64,000 bases of DNA from Phlegmacium glaucopus (GCA_015039465.1 MU130497.1:399551-463550), one strand, 5' to 3'; counted from the stretch's first letter, positions 22,837 through 34,387 are shown. The notes: generated by a model from the letters alone, not told the origin. Numbers and translations are program-made.

Positions 22837-24603
22837 CTGAACTTTACACTCCCCCACATCTTCCTCCAGGAATCCAGGAATTCCTGGTAAATGAGAAAAT
22901 TCCTCACGGATTCCGGGTGGATTCCTGGGATTCCTATCTAATTCCTGGTGGATTCCTTGTTAATTCCTGGTGGATTCCTGGTATTCCTGGTATTCCTAGT
23001 ATTCCTGGTATTCCTGGTGGATTCCTGGTGGATTCCTGGTGAGTTCCTGGTGGAATTCTGGTGAAATCAGCCAAGTCATTGACTTGTTTTATTTAATTTA
23101 ATTTTTCCTTGATTTTTTTTGACTTTGATTGTTAGATATATATTGAAAATTATATAAATACAAATTCACATTAATAATATATTATTCACTTATTAATAAC
23201 CTATTAACAAAACTAAAAATGTACCCCCATGAGGGGGTTGTCGATCGTAATAAAAATATATATATAAAACCCCCATGAAGGGGGGTTCGTCATCGTTTGC
23301 GCATGTCGTTGTAGTCAATTAAAATAAAGAACAAAAAAATTAAAAAAGACCCCCCGGTGAGGGGGGGTGTCGTCGTCCGTGCTGGTCGTCGTCACGGCCG
23401 TCATTCATGTGTCGTCACCTTGCTAATAAAAATTAAAAACCCCCAGTGAGGGGGGGGGGTCGTCGTCGTGGCCGTCATTCGTGTGTGTTTATCCGGGTAA
23501 TAAAAGTAAAAACCCCCCCAGCGAGGGGGGGTCATCGTTGTCGTACGTGGTTGTTGTGTGTGGTGGTGGTGGTGCATGGTAGTGGTGGTGGTGGTGCGTG
23601 GTGGTGGTCGTTGCGGTCATCGTCCGTGTAGTATACTAAAATAAAAAATAAAAAATAAAAACCCCCCCAGTGAGGGGGGGTCGTCGTCGTCGTGCTGGTC
23701 GTCGTTCGCGTGTCGTCATCGTCGTCCGTGTGCTATTGTCGTTGTAATATATCAATAAAATAAAAACAACCCCCCCCCAAGTGAGGGAGGGTTGTCGTTG
23801 TCGTCGTTGCGGCCGTTGTGGCCATGGTTGTTGTTGTTGTTGTGGTCGTCAGTGGTGGTGGTGGTGGTGGTTACGTCATCGTCGTCGTTGCCCTTGTTGT
23901 TGTTGTTGTTGTTGTTGTTGCCCTCGTTGTTGTCATTGTCATTACCTTTGTTGTCGTCGTCGTTACCCCTCATCGTCGTTACCTCTCCTCGTCATTACCC
24001 CTCCTCGTTGTTGTTGTTGCTCATTGTTGTTGTTGCTCATTGTTGTTGTTGGTCGTCGTCGCCACCCGTCTTGTCGTCCTTTATCGTCCTGGTTGTTGTG
24101 GTAGTTGTGAGAAGACGAAATGATGTTTGTTGATTTCTGAGAAGTGCGGTCACGTGACCATACCTCGCGGTCTGAACAAAATTCGGAATTTGAATGGCGG
24201 CAAGGCATTGCCACCACACATATACAAATTACAGTTAACTTATATACATTTAAATTACTATTGACTTATATATGGTTCTTTTAATTTTGAATAATATTTA
24301 AAAGTAAGAGTTGATGGAATTCCCAGGATTCCAGGTGGATTCCAGGATTCCAGGTGGATTCCAGGATTCCAGGTGGATTCCGGGTGGATTCTGTGTTGGG
24401 GATTCCTAAGGAATTCTGGGAATCCTGGTATCAATTTCATTGTGTACCAGGAATCCTCCTGGAATCCTCCTGGACTGGGAAGAGCCAGGAATGTCAATTT
24501 CAGGGGGAATTGGCTGGTAGAAAATTCCTCCCGGAATCCTCCAGGAATAGGTAGGAATCCACCAGGAATCCTCCAGGAAGACGTGGGGGAGTGTAAAGAC
24601 CTT
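22837..24603. mobile_element. TIR element K4 carrying a minisatellite
   Basis: Left end CTGAACTTTACAC then TCCCCCAC; right end GTGGGGGA then GTGTAAAGACCTT. Perfect 8-bp duplication GTTGATTA (22,829-22,836 and 24,604-24,611). Subterminal zones are arrays of GGATTCCTGGTGGATTCC-type words. The centre is an AT-rich stretch followed by a C/G-rich minisatellite. The outermost 17 bp match K3, while the inner words are completely different. Confidence 0.9.
23215..24110. repeat. hairpin-bearing minisatellite inside K4
   Basis: Units of roughly 70-110 bp. Each has an A/T-rich segment (AATAAAAATAAAAA), a hairpin of the form CCCCCAGTGAGGGGG, and a GTCGTCGT-rich segment that degrades to GTTGTTGTT. About six hairpins are visible. 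Reading frames across it are low-complexity artefacts. Confidence 0.85.
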
Positions 24604-24611
24604 GTTGATTA

Positions 24612-25685
24612 ACCCAGCTGAGTCACTTCATTTTTCTGCCCATCTCCTAAATTATGGGTATCTAAGCCTTCACCTGATGCGTCACTGGGCTCCTTATACA
24701 TGGGAATCACAGCTCATCTTAGATTTGTTTTTCCATAGATCAGGACCCTTGTTTCGGTCTAAAAACCCTTTGGGTTTTTGCCCAAACTATGCCCACATTT
24801 TTCCTTTCTCCTGAATCAGTTCTTCCTCCTTCGATAACATACAAACCACTGCCCACATCTTTCCCTTCACTCTCGCTGATCTCCCAGATCAGTTCTTCCT
24901 TTGTTAACATAATGTTCGACTACATAGATCGCTTTTTTGGGTTCAAAACAACACAATAACTTGAGATACTTATGTTGTATTTTTCTGTGTTTTAATTTTA
25001 CTTTGTGAAGAGACTGATGGGACAGAGGAGTGGATGGGAACATGAATACAGGCTGTTATTTTGTTTTAATGAACAGAAGTAATTATTCAAGAATAGATAG
25101 GTGGATGGATAGATGGATGGTTCTTTTGGTTATAAATATAACAGAAGGACTACATAAGTATAGTTAGTGGACATGGGATTGTGTAGATGGGAAGATTCAC
25201 AGACAAGGGGGTGGTCAGATTGGAAGGATGAAGATTGGATGGTTTGATGGTGAGATGTGATTGTAAATTAATATACAGTTACATACAGACTGTTTGATTC
25301 AGCTCTTTCAAGGATGGTTCAATGGGCCTCTATATGGATGAAAATTTTGACAGAAGGGGATATGGTACATAGGGACTGGGGTCAGTGGGTAGACAGGTGT
25401 AGAGCAATAAAATGAATGTTCAGTAAATATGGTTACTCACCTTAGTTGTTGTGGAACAGACTGAGGGATGTAGAAAAGTACTACTGTTTCTAACTAAAAC
25501 AACCAACTCTTAAAGAGGTTGTAAAATTTTAGATGAGTGCTTTTTTTTGGCTGTGACTAAAGGGTTGGTTAGTATATTCTGTGAAATGATGGTTTAGGGA
25601 TCTCATGGTAAAAATGTAGAATTTAGGGACCAGGCAAGCATGTGGATGGTTTGATGGGTAGATGGGTATATGAACAGAGAGGGAC
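24612..25685. other. no gene recognised; contains a duplicated segment
   Basis: Positions about 24,925-25,075 (TTTTTTGGGTTCAAAACAAC onward) recur at about 26,957-27,170. The rest shows no gene. Small GGATGGAT runs begin near 25,100. Confidence 0.6.
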
Positions 25686-25689
25686 AGAT

Positions 25690-26125
25690 AGGTGTGATTG
25701 GGTGGATAAATGGGTGGATGGATGGGTGGATGGATGGATAGGGGTGGATAGGTGGATGGATGAATAGGGTGGATGAGTGGATAAATAGGATGGATGGATA
25801 GGGTGGATAGATAGGATGAATAGATAGGGGTGGATGGGTGGGTGGATGGATAGGATGAATGGATAGGGTGGATGGATGGGTGGATGGATGGGTGGATGGA
25901 TGGGTGGATGGATGGATGGGTGGATGGATGGATGGGTGGATGGATGGGTGGATGGATGGGTGGATGGATAGATGGGATGGATGGATAGGTGGATGGATAA
26001 GATGGGTGGATGGATGGGTGGATGGGTGGATGGGTGGATAGATAGGATGGATGGGTGGGTGGATAGATAGGATGGATGGATGGATAGATAGATAGGGTGG
26101 GTGGATGGATGGATAGATGGGATGG
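25690..26125. repeat. (TGGA)n microsatellite/minisatellite array 1
   Basis: Nearly continuous GGATGGATGGGTGGAT repeats with occasional GATAGGAT variants. The long open frames here ([15 protein letters not shown]) are produced by the repeat and are not genes. Confidence 0.95.
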
Positions 26126-26149
26126 GTAGATGAGATCAACTGTATGGGC

Positions 26150-26345
26150 AGTTGTGATGCAGCCAGGGGTCTGGGGGCAGAGGGTCTACTACTGGGATAA
26201 AAAAATGTGTCTATTGTTGGGATATTTGACTGGATGGAATATTGGGATATTCAACTGTGTTCACTGTTGTGATGCGGCCAGGGGTCTGGGGGCAGCCTCT
26301 GGCAAGCCAAATGCATGCTGTAGAATTGCGGGATTACAGTTTGTA
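26150..26345 (+). repeat. composite repeat with GC hairpin, copy 2
   Basis: Two partial units: CAGCCAGGGGTCTGGGGGC at about 26,159 and again at about 26,276, with TACTGGGATAAAAA and TGTTGGGATAT between them. It separates the two TGGA arrays. Confidence 0.75.
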
Positions 26346-26375
26346 ATTTGACCAACATGTGGAAGGTTTGATGGA

Positions 26376-26665
26376 TAAATGTGCAGACAGGTAGATGGGT
26401 AGATGGGGTAGAATTGGGTGGATGGATGGGTGGATGGGTGGGTGGATGGGTGGATGGATGGGTGGATGGGTGGATGGGTAGGTGGATGGATAGAAAGATG
26501 AATGGATGGGTAGGTGGATGGATAGATGGATGGATGGGTAGATGGTAGATGGTAGATGGGTAGATGGTAGATGGTAGATGGTAGATGGGTAAATGTGCAG
26601 ACAGGTGGATGTCCAAATGGGTGGATAGATAGGTTCATGGATGGGTGGATGGGTGGGAGTATTCA
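26376..26665. repeat. (TGGA)n array 2
   Basis: GGATGGGTGGATGGGT repeats, passing into GTAGATGGTAGATGG units. Same nature as array 1. Confidence 0.95.
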
Positions 26666-26689
26666 GACTTTTAGGTGGATGAGTAGATG

Positions 26690-27175
26690 AGAATGGTGGT
26701 CATTATTGGGATATTCAACTGTGTCCACTATTAGGATAAGAGACTGTGTCCACTGTTGTGATGCAGCCAGGGGTCCGGGGGCAGAGCCCCCGGCAAGCCT
26801 AGAATCCGTAGGCTTGTCTTTATATTATATTTGAGCTGCTGAGTAAGCCACCCTTGCTTATATAAATATTATCTAATAATGTTAGTCAGCTGCTCCCACC
26901 CAGTCATGGTCATGATCATTACAGAATGTGACATGACTGTGACATCCCTTCAAATTTCGCTTTTTTGGGTTCAAAATAACACAATAACTTAGGGTACTCA
27001 TGTTGTATTTTTCTGTGTTTTGATTTTGCTTTTTGAACATGTATTTTGCATTTTTCTGTGTTTTAAGTTTGCTTTTTGAATATGTAAAAATGAAGAGACT
27101 GATGGGTGGATGGACAGAGGAGTGGATGGGAACATGCATACACCCTGTTATTTTTGTTTTAATGAACAGCTATCT
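26690..27175 (+). repeat. composite repeat, copy 3, with flanking duplicated segment
   Basis: Starts with GGATATTCAACTGTGTCC, includes the hairpin GGGGGCAGAGCCCCC, then the GCTGAGTAAGCCACCC part and the segment shared with 24,925-25,075. In this copy the modules are contiguous. In the 21.6-25.1 kb copy they are separated by about 2.8 kb that includes K4. Confidence 0.7.
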
Positions 27176-27498
27176 ATCACCTGTATGTGAGAATAATTAA
27201 ATGGGAGGATGGTTACAAAAAATATGTGAGTGGGAAGATAAATTAAGACAGAGAGGTGGATGGAGATGGGAATATGGGTGGATGGATATAGATGAGTGGG
27301 GGAGGTAGGTGGTAAGATGAGGCTTCTGTATTCTGTATTGGAATACTGTACCATATGAATTTCAGAAAAAGGATCAGAAATTGAGGTAAATTAAAGAACA
27401 GTGGTGGCCACTGCAACTGCAGTGTGACCACAGGTTCAAAGAAAACTATATTAGATGATTTCTGAAGGCTTCATCCTTCCCATTGTACTGGCTACAGC

Positions 27499-27994
27499 TG
27501 TTAGGGGACACCTGATTTCCAACCCAACTACTGACTCCTGATCAGGCCTGCACCCAAGCCAACTTCCGACCCAATCTCTAAATCCAGGTCCAACTCCAAC
27601 TTTGTATATTCCACCTCATCAATGAACTTGGCCCGAACCCAAACCAACCAGCTCAACTCCCGAAACCCAGTTGGCCCTGGTCAAACTCCTGAATCCTAAT
27701 CGGTCCCAGACTAACTCCCAATCCTGATTCAACTTCATCTCATTTCACTATTTTATTTATTTTCACATGACACCATTTTTATTATTGTTATTTATCACAC
27801 CATTTCTTTATTTATTTACATACCTCTGTTATGTCCATATTAGTACTTAAATACCCCCTATCCCAGCAGGGATCCTTATCCTTTCCTCTTTGGATCCACT
27901 GCTAGGTGAGTTAGATGTAACTTATTACTTATAATATTATTAACTTTGGATCCCCTGCTAGTCTGACTAAGTCAGTACCACAGTTGCCCTAACA
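27499..27994 (+). mobile_element. solo LTR T1, no target duplication
   Basis: Starts TGTTAGGGGACACCTG and ends GTTGCCCTAACA. It contains the family-diagnostic TCCTTTCCTCTTTGGATCC and two CTGCTAG motifs. The flanking 5-mers ACAGC and GGTTG differ, so it may have arisen by recombination. T2, T3 and a fragment at 45,271 are relatives. Confidence 0.75.
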
Positions 27995-28149
27995 GGTTGT
28001 GGATAGACAGATGGGTGGATGGCAACATAATGGTTCTAGATGTATAAAAATAGGTTTTGGGTTACCTGTGTGATTGATTCACCTTGATAATTGTGTCAGA
28101 GACTTTGAGAGAGAGTAGAAAAAAAATTGAATGTGTTTGGAATAAAAAT

Positions 28150-28430
28150 TGACTATTTGATAGGAATACTCTCAGATGCTCAGATGAGTCTACTATTGGG
28201 ATATCAGATAGAGTCTACTACTGGGATAAAAAGATTGTGTCCACTGTTGTCCACTGTTGTCCACTGTTGGGATAAGAGACTGCATCCACTATTGGGAATT
28301 TGGGATAAGACTGTCTACTATTGGGATGAGAGACTGTGTCCACTATTGAGATAAGAGACTGAGGTTGTGATGCAAGCCAGGGGTCAGGGGGCAGAGCCCC
28401 CAGCAAGCCCTGAATCCATGGCTTGTTAAC
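28150..28430 (+). repeat. composite repeat with GC hairpin, copy 4
   Basis: Begins ACTCTCAGATGCTCAGATGA like copy 1, has extra GTCCACTGTT units, and ends with GGGGGCAGAGCCCCCAGC and GAATCCATGG. Confidence 0.8.
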
Positions 28431-28911
28431 AATTATTGTATAATTGAAAAATAACAAAAACAATATTATTATTATTAATTAAAGTTATTCTTGCAGAAGA
28501 GAAAGTGTTTGGTGAGGATGATTATAGTAGACTGGTAACCAATTACATCTAGTTGTGGAGAGGATGTGTGGTAAGTGAGTTGACAAGGAGAGTTAATTAT
28601 AATTTATAAATGAATAGGTTCAAAAAACACATGACAGTCAATGTCTGCCATTGTAATCTCTGATCATATCTCAATAATTAGGAACTTACTGAGGATATTA
28701 ACAAGAACAGTGTAAAAGTGCTTTGCACCAATGATGGCCAGGGATATAAGGCTGCAAAATAAAAATAACTGTACTGAGGGTCCAACTATGTCTAACAAGA
28801 GATATTCACTTACATGGCTGTAGACACCACAGTAAACACATATTGTGGCACTTGGGTGAAAAGGGGGGTTATAGCCATACAATAAAATAAAGTCCCATAA
28901 CGTAGGCATAG

Positions 28912-29478
28912 TGTTAAGTTTAAAACAAGGGAGTCACGTCGGAGTTACTCCGGAACAAGTAACAGAAAGGATGTTGGCCTCAGCGTATGTGCTGTGCCGC
29001 CCAGCTCCTACAATGTCCTGATTTCGGAACCAGAAGAGAACGGAATAAGATGGAAGACCTCAGTGACTTAGAGGATGAACAAGAGGAGGAAACAAAGTTG
29101 ATATTTGAACTGAAGAAAAACATACAAGTTTCAAGTACTTAAATATAAAAGGAATAGCAACCAAAATATAGAATATAAATATAAGTGCTGCGTTCTGCTC
29201 CTGCAAAGGTCCTGCATTCTTGGGTGAATAATCCATGGTAGGTATGCTGACTGATGGTGGGAAGGATGATGACAAAGATTAGTGGTTAGTGGTAGTGGTG
29301 AAGAAGTGGTAATGAGTTTGGAGTGACGTCAGAAGAGTCGGAATGACACGGAAAAGTCTCAGAGTTGGACATAGGTGGAGTAGAACCGGAGACAAGGGAA
29401 AGTACTGGAACGGAGTACGGACTACCGGAAACAACTCCGTCGGAGTCGGACCGGAGTAACGTATGATGGAATGTAACA
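28912..29478 (-). mobile_element. solo LTR P1 with 5-bp target duplication
   Basis: Starts TGTTAAGTTTAAAACAAG and ends GGAATGTAACA. Flanked by CATAG on both sides (28,907-28,911 and 29,479-29,483). Inserted in the permease relic. P2 has the same orientation and P3 the opposite. Strand is set arbitrarily with P3 as plus. Confidence 0.93.
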
Positions 29479-30603
29479 CATAGATAAAAATCTTCATTCA
29501 GAATCATTCTATGATTGAATGAGTCATCAACCAATAATATTTTTACATTGGTATGCAGTTGGGGCACTCACGACAATGCATTAGCATCATGATATACTCC
29601 ATAATCTGGAGTAAACACACACCAGCTGATAACAGAAGAAGTCACTAGAGACCAAAAGAAATGATTTGTGCTGCACTTGGCAGAGGGACTACAAGGAAAG
29701 TTGTTGGATTCAAATGTCTGTCTGCTACACTGAGCAAGACAGGAAAAGCAATAATGTTGGGAATCCAGACAAATTCTTGAACCTGTGTCAAAAAAAAGAA
29801 AATTTGAATGGACATCTTTTTTTGAAGAAAGTACAGGAACAATGAGTGGGGACATAAGAACAAAACATTAGAAAAACATACCAGTGTATAAATCTGTATC
29901 CATCAAGGGTAACCTGCTCAGTGGCATAAGCATGCCCAGACATTTTATTTAGTTAGATAGAATTCTAAAACTCACCACAAAGGAGATTAATCCAATAATG
30001 ACAATACCCAAAGTATCATTGAGTTTATGGGAAACAGCAGCAAGTGTTTGTCCTCCAATGATACAGTTCAGGATAAGAAAACTCTGTGACAAGACCATGT
30101 TCAAGGTGCTTGGGATCACAGCAGCATAGTACCTGATGGATTTAATTAACAACATAGAGGAGTCAGGGATGATCCCAGAAAAGAAGGAAGGGAAGGGGGG
30201 AAGTTAGCAATGAGAAGCAAAACAAAAATGATTGACCAGGATTTGAATTACAACTGATGATGACAAAATAATAACATATCCCCAAGAAAAACAACATTGC
30301 ACCATTGCACACATGCCTAATTTAGGTCCAAAGACTGTGCTAAAGATTGAAAAGGAAGTTTTTGAAAAGATAAAAGAGGTTGGAAATGTTCTTTTTAGAA
30401 TATAGCTTTTTTTAAGATGCACAAGTAAGCTGGAATGACACATGTTCTAGAAGACAAGAAAGATGAATATAAGGACCAATGATCAAATAGGGCAGCTTGG
30501 GATAAATAGTAGATAAGTGCTGACACTTGGATGATGAGGTTGATTAACAGACAATTTGAAACATTGGTTGTAAGACTGTCATCAATCATGTCATTACCAG
30601 TAC

Positions 30604-31035
30604 TAGTGTTGCCACAGCTTGGCCCGGCTTGCCCATGGCCTGGCTCAGGCACCTGAGCTGATTGTAATGACCCAGAGCAGCCCTGAGCAGCTCTGAGTGG
30701 CTGAGCCAATTTAGATTTGCTAAATTTGTTCACCTGTGGCCCTACTTGTATGTTAAGCCTCAGTTATACCATTTACTTGTAATTTGAGCTGTGTATACTA
30801 TATTTATGATAAAAAACATGTTGTAATATCTCCTAGAGTCAGATATCTGCGTAACATAAAAATCTTTGGCTCAACTTTCAATGGATTACCTCTTACCAGT
30901 CTTATGTGACTGAAGGCATGGCTTGAGCCGCTCAGGGCAGCTCTGAGCTGGGAGCCGATTTACCAGCCCAGTCAGCCCAAAATAGCAGCTCGGCTGGATG
31001 GCTCACAGCTCAGAGCTGCGCCGGTGGCAAGACTA
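30604..31035. mobile_element. hAT-like MITE A1 (GAGCTG family)
   Basis: Starts TAGTGTTGCCACAGC and ends CGGTGGCAAGACTA. Perfect 8-bp duplication ACCAGTAC (30,596-30,603 and 31,036-31,043). Subterminal words are CAGCTCTGAG, GAGCAGCTCTGAG and related forms. Interrupts the permease relic. Confidence 0.9.
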
Positions 31036-31658
31036 ACCAGTACAATGCAACCCTCAAAGAAAGCTTCAGGGTTTATGCACATGACATCCACCATCAGTTG
31101 GGGTTTTGCTATGGGTGCTATGAAGCACTGTCCAGTGCTGTCAATCAAAGACCCTTTGCTATGTCACTATAGGTTGCTATGGGACTCTATATAGTGCTTG
31201 ACAGCTCTTGACAGTTTCCCATAGTGCCATTTTTTGACCCTGAAAACCTGAATTTGCTGATGACAACAAATATCACAAGTAGGCTATCCCTAATACCCAG
31301 AGCAAAGAACACAGGTCCACTAGATCCAGTTCCAAATGCCAGAATGTTAAAATTGACTGAGAACCATATAAAGAACATCTGATGGATACATCTGTCAATC
31401 CTCTCCTCAGTGGGAATAGGGCTAATTCTGTAACTTCATCAGCAAACTCTGGAGTCATGTACTACAGTCTACAGCAGTGCTGTGCAGAGCCTGTAGTTTA
31501 CTGTAGTGGCTGTAGTAGCTGTAGAGAAGGTATATCTTCTGCACAGTGCTGTGCAGTCTCCTTGTAGCATCAGTAAAATAACATGCTGCTGGAGTGGTTG
31601 GGACTAGTGCCTCAATTTTCACTGGTAATAAACAATCCAAGTTATTATTAACAGCACC

Positions 31659-31984
31659 TGTTAGAGGATGTGTTAACCCGGGAATCAAGTTTAATACAAA
31701 GGTGGTTATCTTTGATAACCACCTTACACCTATATACTACAAGTGTGAGAGCTAATTCAACTATATGCAGCTAGGACATAATAGAAGGTAGGGCGAGGTA
31801 AAACCAAATATAAACATGACATTGGTTATGATGTCATCGGCGAAGGGACTACTACTACAACAATAAGGGGGTGCACACAAGGAGTAGGATGAGGGATGTG
31901 GTATGGGATACAATTGTAGAGTAAGTGAAGGTAAATACATACTAAGCATACATAGAGGCAGATACAATAAGGTATCCCCTAACA
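31659..31984. mobile_element. probable solo LTR of a further family
   Basis: Starts TGTTAGAGGATGTG and ends TATCCCCTAACA. Flanks are GCACC and GTACC (four of five match). It sits at the 5' edge of the permease relic. Confidence 0.65.
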
Positions 31985-32099
31985 GTACCCAAGTTACAAA
32001 AAGTCATGTACTCAGGACTATACTACCATAGTACCACCATCACCATTGATGAGAATAAATAAATTGAAATAAATATCCCCCCTGCAGCAATACATACAA

Positions 32100-33800
32100 C
32101 CACAATGATGTACAACAACATACAATGTGCTGTGTACATCAAATGATGTACACCTCACCATATGTTGTTGTCATATGTTGTACACGTCATCATACATCAT
32201 CCCCATCAGGTCACATTGTATGTCATCATCACATTGTATGTTGTTGTCGCATTGTATGTTGTTGTCACATTGTATGTCATTGTCACATTGTATGTGTTGT
32301 ATGTCATTGTCACGCATCATACATTATCATCATGTTGTATGTTGTTGTCACAGCATATGTCATTGTCACATGTTGTGGTGGGTTGTCGTCAGCTGTTGTT
32401 TTCATTTGTCATGGTCATTCAAAGCTGTTAAGCAAAAGATTAGTATAGTGAAATAAAACAAAAGTAAAATAAAAAACTTAGTGAGGGGAGTTAGTGTTAA
32501 GTTTGAGAACTCTGCTCTGGAATATTGGATGGAGTAATGGAATGGAGTCACGGAAAGGATAAGGACTTAGCCTCAGCTTATGTGCTGTGCTACCCAGAAC
32601 CTTCGTGTCCTAATTTCAGGATAAGAATGGAACAGAGCAGAACCGGAAGTTGCAAGGAACTTAGAGGAAGAACAAGAGAGGGAAACTAAGTTGATATTTG
32701 AACTGAAGAAAACATACAAGTTTCGAGTACTTAAATAATAAAAGGAATAGCAACCAAAATAAAAGATAAATATAAAGTGCTGCGTTCTGCTCCTGGAAGG
32801 TCCTGCATTCTTGGGTGAATAATCCATAGCGGGTGTGATGACTGATAGTGGGAAAGTGATGACAAAGAAATAGTGGTAGTGGTGAAGATGTGGTAATGGG
32901 TTTGGAGTAACAAGAGCCAGAATGATACAGAGAGGTCTCGGAGTTGGACGTAGGAGGAGTAGACCCGGAGACAAGGGAAAGCACTGGAACGGAGTATGGA
33001 CTACCGGAGATAACTCCGACGGAGCTGGACCGGAGTAACATATAACGGATCGTAACAGTTAGAGCCATCATTGCCATCGTGTCATTGTTGATCAAAGCTA
33101 ATAATCATCAAGAGGGTTAGTATAGTGAAATTAAATTTTTAAAAAACCCCTAGCAAGGGGGGTAGAGTCGTCGTTGTCGTTGGTCATGGTCATTCAAAGC
33201 TAATAAGAAAAAGATTAGTATAGTGAAATAAAATAGAAATTAAAATTAAAAAACCCCTAGCAAGGGGGTAGAGCCATCATGGCCATCATCATCAGCCGTG
33301 TCGTCATTCTTGTTAGTCATCATGTATAGTGAAATAAAACAAAAACAAAAAAAAAATAGAAATAAAAAAAAAAACCTCTAGCAAGGGGGTAGAGCCATCG
33401 TGGCCATCATTGTTAGCCGTGTCATTGTTCTTGCTAGTTGTTGTTGTTAGTTGTCATGTATAGTGAAATAAAACAAAAACAGAAACAAAAATAGAAATAA
33501 AATAAAATAAACCCCTAGCAAGGGGGTAGAGCCATTGTGGCCATTGTTGTTAGCTGTGTCATTGTTCTCACTAGTCATCGTCATTAGTTGTTGTGTATAG
33601 TGAAATAAAACAAAAACAAAACAAAAAACCCCTAGTGAGGGGGGTAGAGCTGTTGTCACTGTTGTTGTTAGCCGTGTTGTTATTGTCATTGTTGTTGTTA
33701 GTCATTAGTTGTTGTTCTCGCTAGTAATTAAAAGATTAATATAGTAAAATAAAAAATAAGATGAAGACATACCACCCCTCCAGTGAGAGGTGTAGAGCTG
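32100..33800. repeat. decayed hairpin minisatellite, split by LTR P2
   Basis: From 33,058 there are about six units with AAAATAAAA, a hairpin CCCCTAGCAAGGGGG, and GCCATCGTGGCCATC or its TTGTTG derivatives. The array starts left of P2 as TGTATGTTGTTGTCACAT repeats (32,160-32,390) and a hairpin half AACTTAGTGAGGGGAG. The unit plan matches the K4 minisatellite but has far fewer CG dinucleotides. Confidence 0.8.
32495..33057 (-). mobile_element. solo LTR P2 with 5-bp target duplication
   Basis: Starts TGTTAAGTTTGAGAACTC and ends GATCGTAACA. Flanked by GTTAG (32,490-32,494 and 33,058-33,062). Inserted in the hairpin minisatellite. Confidence 0.93.
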
Positions 33801-34387
33801 GCATTGTCAACATTGTCATCTGTTGCCACCTGTCCTTGCCATCATTCCATTCCAGCCATCTGTCGTCATTCTCATGCCTATTTGGCATCGTGGTTGTGAG
33901 TGGAGGTTGTGAGGCAGCAGTTGTGAGGTAGTTGTGAGGTGGCGGTTGTGATGATGGTGGTAGTAAATGTTGAATGTTGTTGAACTTGAATGTACACATA
34001 TGGTAATTTGATGTGGTGCACAGACCATGTTTAGGGCTGGTCTGTTGAACTTAGAAGAAATAAAGATTGCTAAATAAGTGAAAATAAAAAGAGCTACATA
34101 TTCCCTACAGAAATGCTACATGGCTCTACAGAAATGCTACCAATATCTATGTATCTGTGGGAAACATGGAGTTGCTATGATGTCTACAGGGACTATGGCA
34201 ATTTCCAGAGTTTGCTGATGTTGTGGGTGAGGGCCATCGCTCCACATGGCATATATGAGTCCCTTCAAATGAAATTATACTGGTATTTTTATAGTGTCTT
34301 TGTGAGCATTGAGTTTCTTAAAGACACCAGGGATTGACAGACAAAACAGTGAGTAAATTGTTTTTGTGCAGCAAACAAGGCCATCAT
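33801..34387. other. no gene recognised
   Basis: After the minisatellite there are GTGAGGT repeats (33,895-33,960) and then an unremarkable stretch. A plus-strand frame at 34,113-34,337 starts with ATG but is not recognised and has no supporting context. Confidence 0.5.

Larger units (their letters stand above)
28640..31658 (-). pseudogene. NCS1 purine/cytosine permease relic (Fcy2-like)
   Basis: Reading the minus strand from 31,658 downward gives the family in order: NNNLDCLLPVKIEALVP, then FFIWFSVNFNILAFGTGSSG and PVFFALGIRDSLLVIFVV. Next come FGPKLGMCAMVQCCFSWGY, PSTLNMVLSQSFLILNCI then IGGQTLAAVSHKLNDTLG, IVIIGLISFVVSF, HLNPTTFLVVPLPSAAQI and SVISWCVFTPDYGVYHDAN. Near 28,740 follows SLAIIGAKHFYTVLVNIL. 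In the NCS1 family these are transmembrane segments of a fungal proton-coupled nucleobase transporter. The gene is dead: frames shift between segments and MITE A1 splits it at 30,604-31,035. A solo LTR sits in the C-terminal half (28,912-29,478) and another abuts the N-terminal part (31,659). A simple repeated phrase near 31,440-31,560 is also inserted. Assignment is by recognition, not search. Confidence 0.75.

Noticed and set aside
23781..24133. Val- and Ser-rich open frames in K4
   Set aside because: Frames in all phases come from GTT/GTC repeats in the minisatellite.
25690..26660. Long open frames rich in HPSIHPS or GWVDGWMD
   Set aside because: They are open in several frames on both strands because the DNA is a (TGGA)n array; there is no start context or conserved domain.
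28912..33057. P1 and P2 as the two LTRs of one 4.1-kb retrotransposon
   Set aside because: They are in the same orientation, but each has its own complete 5-bp duplication (CATAG, GTTAG) and the sequence between is a permease relic and a minisatellite.
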